From Limnoperna fortunei (Eukaryota; Mollusca; Bivalvia; Mytilida; Modiolidae): 64,000 bases of DNA. The translations under genes and the position numbers were made by a program. The notes under the pieces are model-generated. The model did no database searches and was not told the DNA's origin. It was given only the letters and a program-made list of their open reading frames with translations. This document shows, in pieces, positions 56,732-64,000 of this stretch. Position 1 is the stretch's first letter; each line of letters opens with the position of its first letter. The stretch lies in the NCBI GenBank assembly GCA_944474755.1, contig OX104119.1, positions 85,378,896-85,442,895 of the forward strand, read 5' to 3'.

Positions 56732-59013
56732 CTTCTTCTCTCTATACGGAAATCATTCAACATGTTGAATATTACTTTCCGGCGCATGCCCTTAGCCACT
56801 ATTATGAACAAAAAGTACTACCTTTCAGTAAAAAAAAAAAAAAATGTTACTTTCTCTTTTTATTATATTATTTTGTTTAATTTTTCAGGTTTTTTTTTAG
56901 TATCAAATATATTATTTTTTTTTTTACTGTTTTTTTTTAATTATTTTAAATTTTAAGATAAAAACAAAGCATATATAGATTAGATGCTGTAGGTATTACA
57001 GAGGAACTCATGAGTGAGTTTCTCTTTGAACTGTTCAATATTGTTGGATGATGCAATATGTTCAGGCAGTACATTCCAATCTTTAATGGTTCTGTTAAAG
57101 AAAGAATATTTAAGGCTATTTTTGTTGCACTGGAGTTGTCGGTAGGTATGTGAATGAGTTGCCCTGGTAGATGATTGGTTTGGTGTTAGGATGTCTGTAT
57201 GAGGAATTGCGATGAGGTTGTTTATTACTTTGTAAAACATGGTTAGTCTGGTTTTGAGACGTCGTTCCTTTAACGTTGGCCATTTTAATTCTTGTAACAT
57301 GTCAGATGCACTGCTGGTTTTGTGATATCTGTTGCATGTGTATCTTGCAGCTCTCCTTTGAATTTTTTCAAGCTTGTTTTCATTTTCTTTTGTGAAGGGA
57401 TCCCAAACTGAGCTGCAATATTCTAATTTTGGTCTGACTAGTGATTGGTATGCACGGTCTTTGATACTTTTTGAATTTACTTTGATGTTACGTCTTACAA
57501 AGGATAGTGTTTTATTTGCATTGGCAGCTGTCTGTGTGATATGATTGTTCCATTTTAGGTCAGATGAGATGGTAACACCAAGATACTTTGCTGATTGTAC
57601 TGATTCTAAGATGTGGCCGTGTAAATTGTAATAGAAATGTTCAGGTTTGCGTTTTGTACTTATTCTGAGGATGTTACATTTATCAGGGTGGAAAGCCATG
57701 AGCCAATCTTTCTCCCACCTAGCTGCTGCTTCTAGATCTTCCTGCAATTTTAGACAGTCTAATTTTGATGTTATAGGGCGGTATATAATGGTGTCATCTG
57801 CAAATAGCCTGATTTTGCTGTTTGATGTATTCTGGCAGATCGTTAATATATATTAAGAAGAGTGTAGGCCCCAGGACTGTTCCTTGGGGTACTCCTGATG
57901 TAACTGATATTTTGTCGGATGATGTATTTTCGAGAATGACCGTTTGGGTTCGGTTAGACAAGAATGAATTTATCCAGTTTGTGATTTGATCGGAGATGCC
58001 ATAGTATTTAAGTTTGAATAGAAGTCTTTTATGAGGTACTTTGTCAAATGCCTTCGCAAAATCCATGATGATCATATCGGTCTGAATATTGTTGTCATTA
58101 TTTTGTGAAAGTTCATGATATAGAGAAAGGATTTGCGATTCACAAGATCTTTTTGAACGGAACCCGTGTTGTAAATCAAACAGAATGTTGTGTGTTTCTA
58201 GGTGCTGCATCATTTTGCTGGTTACTATGTGTTCCATTAATTTGCATGAAATACATGTTAATGAGATTGGTCGATAATTACCAGGATTGTGTTTGTCGCC
58301 TTTTTTGAATGCCGGTGTTACATGAGCATGTTTCCAATCTGATGGAACCTTTCCAGAGGACAGAGACTTTTCAAAAATGATTTTTAGTATTTCAGCTGAT
58401 ATGTATGATTTTTCCTTTAGAACTTTGCCTGTGATGTTATCAGGGCCTGCAGCTTTGGTATGATCGATGGAATTTAGCAATTTGAGAATGCCTTCTTGTG
58501 TTATTGAGATGTCTTCCATGATAGGGTAAATGCTTGTGCCTTTTTTTGGTATTGGAATGTTGGCTTCAGATGTAAACGCCGACTGAAATTGCTTATTTAG
58601 GATGTTGGATTTTACTGTTGCGTCAGTGTGAAGTTTACCATCGCTTCGTAAGGGTGCTATGCCAGCATTGTCATTTTTTTGTGATTTGATGAATGAGAAC
58701 AGTTTCTTTGGTTGTTTGCTGAATTTTTGTTGGTCAGGTTCTGGAATTTCAATGTCAAATATGATGTTTTCTACATATTTCCAATATGCATTTCGGAGTT
58801 CTTTTTGTAAAGTTGTTTTAATCTTTTTATAGGCAGCTGTGTGTTTATTGTTTGCCTTTTTCTTTTTGTATAGTTTGTTCTTTTTGTTTATCATTTTTTT
58901 AATTGAATGAGTTAGCCATGGCAGGTGTTTTTTGTTACTTAGTGTTTTGGTTGGTATATGCTTTTGAATAGAGGATGTTAATTCCTGTTTGAAGTATTGC
59001 CATGCCTCTTCTT
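56732..59013 (-). mobile_element. 5'-truncated jockey/CR1-type LINE inside the array
   Basis: 2.28 kb inserted between GTCATTGTATT and GTAACGTTG of an array unit; the uninterrupted sibling units give the exact empty site. The 3' end faces left and ends AGAGAGAAGAAG; the endonuclease end is missing. No clear target-site duplication: CTTCTT occurs just inside both ends but not in the empty site. It inserted after the array had formed. Confidence 0.88.
56980..57825 (-). pseudogene. LINE RT C-terminal half
   Basis: From the catalytic LFADDTIIY (57800 region), through MQEDLEAAARWEKDWLMAFH, KYLGVTISSDLKWNNHI, RPKLEYCSSVWDP and KIQRRAARYTCNRY, to the end with FFNRTIKDWNVLPEHI and the stop at 56980. 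This is the thumb and C-terminal region of jockey/CR1-like RTs. A frameshift at about 57807-57830 splits the catalytic motif from the upstream half. Confidence 0.82.
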
Positions 59014-59044
59014 GTAACGTTGTTGTTGTTGTTATTGACTTCAC
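57807..59044 (-). pseudogene. LINE RT N-terminal half, fused to array sequence
   Basis: 416-codon frame. The first ~11 residues ([11 protein letters not shown]) are read from array DNA outside the LINE, so the Met is not native. LINE sequence follows: [87 protein letters not shown] (first catalytic Asp), [20 protein letters not shown]. It ends just before the Asp-Asp motif because of the frameshift. Confidence 0.82.
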
Positions 59045-59165
59045 ATATACATATTCTTGTCATTTGTATATATGCCTTGAATAAAGACGGCAGTGGTCGT
59101 CGAAACGTCGGCAAAATATGGAGTTTTTATTTATTATTGTATAGTTTTTAATTATAATTCTTTAC

Positions 59166-59903
59166 ATGATGGAACAAGAAGATGGAAAATGTGAACGGAA
59201 CAGTATAAACAACGTTATTTTACGACTAAAGGATTTATATGGAAAAGAAGTCAGATATGGAAGTCATAAGTACTTTTTAGAATTTTGTTTAGAAAATAAT
59301 ATTATTCCTAGAGGATTTTTATTGAAATGGAAACCATGTATGGACGTAAATAAAGAAGACATGGACATTTTTAAAGCACATCTTAAAGCTTTTTCAATGG
59401 AACTAATTAGAAATACTCATAGTGTTTGTATAAAACGTCTACGATATATTTCGGAATATATTGTTGATAAGAGACAAGAGTTACGAAAGGTATCTAAAGA
59501 TTTTGATAAGATAGAGAATGAATTAAAAAATTTTAAATCAAAACAGACACAGCGATACGAGTCAGCTAAATCACGGAAAATACAAGCACTTCTACAAAAT
59601 TTACCAGAAACGACAACTAATACAATAAATGCTGTGAATTTTACAACTACTCATGTATTGAGTTTACCGAATGTTTCAACCAATAAACTGTATGTTTCTT
59701 CTGATATCCATAAATTACCGAATGTTGCTACTGATATACGATGTTTACCGAATGTCTCTACAGATATCCGAAGTTTACCGAATGTTTCTACTGATATCCA
59801 AATTTTACAGACTGTTTCTACCGATATCAATAGTTTACAGACCGCTTCTACTAATATCCAAAGTTCACTAATACCTACAAATTATATTCTGAGTACCCTT
59901 TAA
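59166..59903 (+). CDS. Array ORF copy P6 (last copy)
   Basis: Intact 245 codons; shares NTINAVNF with copy P3. The unit ends at 60157 in (AT)n. Confidence 0.6.
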   Translation: MMEQEDGKCERNSINNVILRLKDLYGKEVRYGSHKYFLEFCLENNIIPRGFLLKWKPCMDVNKEDMDIFKAHLKAFSMELIRNTHSVCIKRLRYISEYIVDKRQELRKVSKDFDKIENELKNFKSKQTQRYESAKSRKIQALLQNLPETTTNTINAVNFTTTHVLSLPNVSTNKLYVSSDIHKLPNVATDIRCLPNVSTDIRSLPNVSTDIQILQTVSTDINSLQTASTNIQSSLIPTNYILSTL

Positions 59904-60148
59904 GAAGCCATTGTATTGTAACGTTCATTTGTATCCCCCCCCCTCATTTCTACTCTTTATATTACTGCCAAATTTCACTTTTACTTTACTTTACCCGTTT
60001 ATGACGTCATTGTATTGTAACGTTGTTGTTGTTGTTATTGACTTCACATATACATATTCTTGTCATTTGTATATATGCCTTGAATAAAGACGGCAGTGGT
60101 CGTCGAAACGTCGGCAAAATATGGAGTTTTTATTTATTATTGTATAGT

Positions 60149-60157
<9 letters not shown>

Positions 60158-60232
<75 letters not shown>
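60158..60232. repeat. (AT)n microsatellite at right array end
   Basis: About 37 AT units replacing the unit sequence after TTTTTAATTATA. It mirrors the (AT)n at the left end of the array. Confidence 0.95.
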
Positions 60233-60234
<2 letters not shown>

Positions 60235-60235
<1 letters not shown>

Positions 60236-60572
60236 TAATCTATAAATAGCAACAACAATCTCGTTTAATAAGTGCTGGATCAGTCAGATGCAGACTTTTG
60301 AGGTAAACTTAGGTCACTTACCTAGATTTAAACTGTGATGACAGGCGGCAAGTTCCTGGTTTGAATACGGAATGGGTTAACACAAATACAACACTTAGCT
60401 ACACAAATTTAACGGTTGGTCTTTACGAAAATCGTCTGCACACACAAAATGGCTACCTCGTGGTTCGTCCCTTTTTCCCGATGTATTCCTCCGCCGAGAT
60501 GTTGCACAATCTCTCGTCCTCTACGCCCGTCGTCCCTAATACACGATCACGTGATATCTCGTCCATAAAACA
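60235..60572 (-). repeat. Putative 3' LTR of second LTR element
   Basis: On the minus strand a purine tract (AAAAGGGGGGAGGG) is followed at 60572 by TGTTTTATGGACGAG, a typical LTR start. The sequence runs ~340 bp to GATTACT next to (AT)n. The region contains GTGATGACAGGCGG-type unique DNA and no ORF of note. The second LTR is outside the window, so the limits are inferred. Confidence 0.5.
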
Positions 60573-60590
60573 CCCTCCCCCCTTTTAAAA
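60573..60590 (-). promoter_or_regulatory. Polypurine tract
   Basis: Minus strand TTTTTTAAAAGGGGGGAGGG immediately before the putative LTR. In LTR elements this RNA primes plus-strand DNA synthesis. Confidence 0.6.
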
Positions 60591-61250
60591 AACGAAGGAC
60601 ACTTGTTGAACATTCACTGAACATCTATGGAATGTACGTGTATCCAAGAATAATTTCACTATGTAATTCGATGATTTTCTTTCCACTCACACAAATATGG
60701 AAACGGGGACCCGCAAATCCGGGTGTCACACACAGGTAGACTAGAGAAAAAAACTTCTGAGAATCTCGTATCACACAATGACATATTTTCCTCACGTAAT
60801 ACTTCAAAATAGGATACCAGGTCAAAATCTTTATGTACAATATAATACCGCAACTCGACAATAGAAACATTTCCACATATTTACACATCGGATCCTCATC
60901 ACAAATATCAAATACATAACGAACAGAATTATATGGTCCTTTCCACACTTGCTCGAACAAAATTTTTATATGAAACAAACATCATAAATTCCCACAATTC
61001 TTATGGTATAAATTTCTCGTTTTAAACGAGGATTCTCACTGTAACTTTTCCACACTGGACCACCAAATACTATCAGCAGAATGTTATCAAAACTATGAAA
61101 ATAACATATGTACACAATATCTAATCCAAAATTTGCTGAATACGGTTCCAATTTAAAACAATTTAACTCCAATCAATCTCCATGAACACATAGAAAAATG
61201 AAACAACTGTCTGATTTCTGTATAGACATACTGTACACATTAATAACTCC
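60591..61250 (-). other. 3' untranslated part of LTR element
   Basis: No ORF supported between the TatD ORF stop and the polypurine tract. Confidence 0.5.
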
Positions 61251-63347
61251 TTATGGAAATAAGGTCATCGCATTTTCAGTGGTGACTCGTGCCATTTTCT
61301 CCAAACTGGTATACCGCATAGTGGCTATTAGCTGGATTATCTCGCCAATATAAATTGGACTATTCACCCTGATGTTCGTTGGTGGTAAATATGGCGAGTC
61401 CGTCTCGGCAAGAAGTCGATCTTCAGGAATGAGTCGGAGGGCCTTTAAGTTAGTCTGGTTGAAAGTTGTGATCAGGTGAGTAAATCCAAAATATGTAAAA
61501 GGAAAATGTGAAAGCCAAAGTTGAACAGTAAAGGAATTTCCAGTAAAGCAATGAAGAATAATTTTTTGATTTGGATCGCACTTAGATTTTAGAAGTTGGA
61601 ATGCCTGTTGGTACAAATTGGTTGAATATAAGTCGGAATAATGACTGCGGATGTGTAGAATGAGAGATACTGCTGGCTTTAGGATTGGGCACACCACATC
61701 ACTGAGGAATTCCTTCTGCTTGTCTAAGCTCCTAACTCCAGCATTCATACTTGTGTCCAGTCCTACCTCTCCTATTCCTGACACTCTGGTGTTTTGCGCT
61801 TTCTCGAGGAATGCCTCTTTCTGCTGGTCTGTCAAATTAACCACGCTTTTAGGGTGCACCCCCACCGCCACTTTCCATTTTGCATCAAAGGGTACTGATT
61901 CTGGATAGGTCTCCGGATCACAGAAGATCAGCAGACCTCCCTTAAGGTTGACTTGCACCGTGGGTGGTCGCTCCATTTGTTGGCCCAACAAGTTTTCGAT
62001 AGAGATGGTGGTTGATTTGCGTGAACTTCTCATGCTGGTTCTATCCAGATGGAAATGTGAATCGAAAGCATTGAGTACCAGAGGCAATTGCTCCGTACTA
62101 CTTCGTGACTTTTTTCTTGGTTGTTCCCCCTCAATTTCCTCCGGACGCTTAAGCACCACAATCCTGGTGTCCCCGGTCTGGGCATCTTGTGTTTCATGGA
62201 CCTCCTGACCTTCATCATCGAGGAACCGAGCTGTCTGCTCTTCCTCTTGTACATCTTCTCCCGCCAGGATACAAGCAAGTAACGAGTAGGATTTAGCGTA
62301 CTCGAATGGAGATACGGTCAAGTTGTCTATGGTTGACATGAAATTCCACCCAAAACTGAGGTAACTACTCCTTCTATCCCGTGGCAACTCCTGAAAAAAC
62401 AAGATCTGATATCGCCAGTGGATTAGTACACATGGGGAATGTATGGGTACCAAGGTGTACCGATATGGCTCCGGCAATCCCACTGTTTGGCATAGAGCCA
62501 ACATCTGCCGACGGGCTGCAGAGATTATCTCGCTTCTCCTCGGGATTTTCCGGCGGATGTTTCTATTGGTCCATTTTACCAGGGCAGCCAGATCTCGGAC
62601 TCCAGTAAGGATTTCTGCCAGCAACAGCAAGATGTCATGACGCATCTGATCACGTTCTGTGTGCTTCTCCTCCTTTAAAGGTGGCTGTGGGTTATCCCAC
62701 ATCAGTCTTGGCAGATGCATCTGTTGAACATGAAATTTGAGTTTGCGTCCCTCATATTCACAATCTTTAAGCGGACAAGGAGAGTCCCTTGATGTCTTCT
62801 CATGTGTTTCCGATTTAGCCTCGGGTTCTACGACCTCTAGGCTTCCTTCGGACACTTCTTCAACCTCTAATGCCCAACTTCCATCCGAAACCTCCTCCAA
62901 ATCTTGTATAACCGCCTCCTGATTAGCTTCTCTCTTGTTATTGTTGTGATCGCTCCAATCGCTCTCACTTGTGATCGCCTCAGCAAAATTAACCCGTCGA
63001 ACAAATGGTGGATCTGAGAATTCGGATTCTGAGGATATATTTTCCCACATCATGTCTCGTATACGCTGTCCTTCCCTAGAATCCTCTGTAACAACAATCG
63101 TTCTTTCCTTTTCCCAAATTTGTTCTTGTGAGACCAAAGGCAGGCGTTCCGGAATGTCACATGATGGGATGGTGTCATTCCGTGTCACCACAAGTTCTCC
63201 GGTCTCCTCATCATATCCAACGAAAGGATTGTCCTCCAAGTCGGACAAGTCAGCTATTGACTCTGTGGCTATGCTATCGGCGTCCAGCAACGTTTCCTCT
63301 GAGGAAGTATCTTTCACAGACCTTTCCGCTATCTCGTCACTCTCCAT
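61251..63347 (-). CDS. C2H2 + TatD-nuclease protein of an LTR element
   Basis: 698 intact codons from MESDEIAERS to TAA. Residues 1-185 are acidic and disordered. A C2H2-type finger (CPLKDCEYEGRKLKFHVQQMH) is at ~190-212. A middle region of unknown type (~230-345) is followed by another acidic/basic linker. A TatD-like metal-dependent nuclease fills ~425-698: FDSHFHLD (~429), GIGEVGLD (~527), LHIRS, LHCFTG (~600) and AETDSPYLPP (~648). All expected metal ligands (HxH, E, H, H, D) are present. It most resembles the TATDN2 type. A PHD-tailed integrase lies upstream on the same strand, and a polypurine tract and LTR lie downstream. It therefore appears to be a third ORF of a Ty3/gypsy-like retrotransposon; a captured host gene is the alternative. 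A possible acceptor (CATTCAG|G) lies just before the ATG, so expression by splicing is plausible. Confidence 0.8.
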   Translation of the reverse strand: MESDEIAERSVKDTSSEETLLDADSIATESIADLSDLEDNPFVGYDEETGELVVTRNDTIPSCDIPERLPLVSQEQIWEKERTIVVTEDSREGQRIRDMMWENISSESEFSDPPFVRRVNFAEAITSESDWSDHNNNKREANQEAVIQDLEEVSDGSWALEVEEVSEGSLEVVEPEAKSETHEKTSRDSPCPLKDCEYEGRKLKFHVQQMHLPRLMWDNPQPPLKEEKHTERDQMRHDILLLLAEILTGVRDLAALVKWTNRNIRRKIPRRSEIISAARRQMLALCQTVGLPEPYRYTLVPIHSPCVLIHWRYQILFFQELPRDRRSSYLSFGWNFMSTIDNLTVSPFEYAKSYSLLACILAGEDVQEEEQTARFLDDEGQEVHETQDAQTGDTRIVVLKRPEEIEGEQPRKKSRSSTEQLPLVLNAFDSHFHLDRTSMRSSRKSTTISIENLLGQQMERPPTVQVNLKGGLLIFCDPETYPESVPFDAKWKVAVGVHPKSVVNLTDQQKEAFLEKAQNTRVSGIGEVGLDTSMNAGVRSLDKQKEFLSDVVCPILKPAVSLILHIRSHYSDLYSTNLYQQAFQLLKSKCDPNQKIILHCFTGNSFTVQLWLSHFPFTYFGFTHLITTFNQTNLKALRLIPEDRLLAETDSPYLPPTNIRVNSPIYIGEIIQLIATMRYTSLEKMARVTTENAMTLFP

Positions 63348-63612
63348 GCTTATCCCTGAATGGCACTGATAGACCGATTAAACGGTTACACAACTTAATC
63401 ACTAATTACCTCCACTAGAATACACTATTACCAATCACAAATACTACAATCTCTACCGTAGATCCTGAAATAGAAATACACGAATTACATTTCTATACAC
63501 ATCCTTCAATAATACACAGATATCGTAACTTCATATATCGCACATCATTATCACAAAATAACACATTTTTGTTTATTTATTTATTTTAGGTGATAATTCA
63601 ACTATATACAAT
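63348..63612 (-). other. Spacer between PHD ORF and TatD ORF
   Basis: AT-rich, non-coding; may hold the splice acceptor for the downstream ORF. Confidence 0.45.
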
Positions 63613-63888
63613 CTATTTTGTCTGACACCGAGGGCAATCATAGCACCTCAATGTCTCGGCATATTCTGGGCTGATCCCGACACATGGTCCGTGATACCAT
63701 TCATCACATCCATCACATTGGATCATGAATTGTCCTTCAGAATATTTTTTTTTACACAAGCAGTAGACTCCATCTTCTTCCTCTGTTATGTTTTCTCCTG
63801 CTTGTACACGATTCCTCGCACGCTTCAACCAAGCTGTAATGGAGCGGTTGTTACATCTTTTCAGCCGATCATGGTTCAACACTAGTAT
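63613..63888 (-). pseudogene. Integrase tail with PHD finger
   Basis: The frame starts (V)LNHDRLKRCNNRSITAWLKR, the sequence that normally ends Ty3/gypsy pol ('HxDRLKxC'). It continues into a PHD finger: YCLCKKKYSEGQFMIQCDGC, DEWYHGPCVGI and CYDCPRC (Cys4-His-Cys3 order complete), then a stop. PHD fingers read histone tails, so it may target integration to particular chromatin. A frameshift at ~63893 separates it from the integrase C-terminal domain just upstream, hence pseudogene; the ORF itself is open. Confidence 0.72.
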
Positions 63889-63891
63889 CTT

Positions 63892-64000
63892 CTTTCTAAT
63901 TTGACCTTATAAACATACGTGGTAACTTTCTCTGCTACTATTCCAGGGCCTTTCCGCGGTGGATCTAACTTTTTGTTTCTACCCTTGATGTGAGCCATGT
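63892..64000 (-). pseudogene. Integrase C-terminal domain, partial
   Basis: Minus strand from the window edge: AHIKGRNKKLDPPRKGPGIV, then EKVTTYVYKVKLERR and a stop. KL-x-P-P-x-K-GPG-x-V ... YKV matches the C-terminal domain of gypsy-type integrases. The catalytic part of pol lies beyond the window. Confidence 0.65.

Larger units (their letters stand above)
47653..60157. repeat. Inverted tandem array of ~1,002-bp PLE-related units
   Basis: Eleven whole or partial copies. Minus-strand units occupy 47653-51972 (four with full-length ORF region, one partial). Plus-strand units occupy ~51986-60157 (one partial, five whole, one of them split by a LINE). The period is 1001-1005 bp; length differences come mostly from a G/C homopolymer. 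Each unit has a hammerhead-like motif, ~50 bp, a 245-codon ORF and ~265 bp of 3' sequence with AATAAA overlapping the next motif. Identity between units is very high (about one or two residue changes per 245), so amplification is recent. No RT or endonuclease is encoded. Confidence 0.93.

Noticed and set aside
56762..56956. 64-codon hydrophobic ORF
   Set aside because: Translation of T-rich LINE 3' UTR on the wrong strand.
48918..59871. Repeated 66-codon ORFs in a second frame of each array unit
   Set aside because: Shadow frame of the 245-codon ORF's 30-bp repeats; no independent start or composition.

Overview
The window is animal nuclear DNA. Introns with canonical splice sites, LINE, Ty3/gypsy and Penelope-like retroelements, tRNA-headed SINEs and very AT-rich spacers rule out a prokaryote. 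The repeat types and an Ig + DZIP3-like HEPN gene point to a mollusc, most likely a bivalve. This is inference from family knowledge; no species call is made. Most of the 64 kb is repeats and transposable elements.

Layout. 1-1285: a 30-bp minisatellite. 1500-7308: an almost full-length L1/Tx1-type LINE with a 15-bp target-site duplication and two breaks. 7348-15527 (minus): the best host gene, with one HEPN-type exon, a 37-bp exon and four Ig-domain exons of exactly 258 bp. Introns are full of dispersed repeats, and one Ig exon has been tandemly duplicated. 15.6-29.4 kb: intergenic DNA with a SINE, a decayed SWIM-finger transposase, a duplicated 465-bp block, a small unidentified ORF (27727-28083) and a TIR element. 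29483-31096: a 5'-truncated LINE with a perfect 17-bp target-site duplication. 31-38.5 kb: SINE-like fragments and TIR elements.

38572-43308 (minus): a Ty3/gypsy element with near-identical LTRs but broken gag-pol. 43717-45820: a broken 5'-truncated LINE. 46063-46227: a large palindrome. 46680-47489: a Penelope-like (PLE) GIY-YIG endonuclease fragment followed by a hammerhead ribozyme with an intact core. 47653-60157: eleven whole or partial copies of a ~1,002-bp unit, with the left half on minus and the right half on plus. Each full unit carries a 245-codon ORF resembling a PLE N-terminal region and a hammerhead-like fold with a degenerate core. A 2.28-kb LINE interrupts one plus copy, and (AT)n tracts bound both array ends.

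60235-64000 (minus): the 3' half of a second LTR retrotransposon. It reads integrase C-terminus, PHD finger, a 698-codon ORF with a C2H2 finger and a complete TatD-type nuclease domain, polypurine tract and putative LTR.

The strongest candidates for something new are (1) the inverted tandem array of ORF-bearing, hammerhead-bearing PLE-related units, (2) the LTR element carrying PHD and TatD modules, and (3) the HEPN-Ig gene built from identical-length Ig cassettes. Family names rest on motif recognition only; no database search was run.
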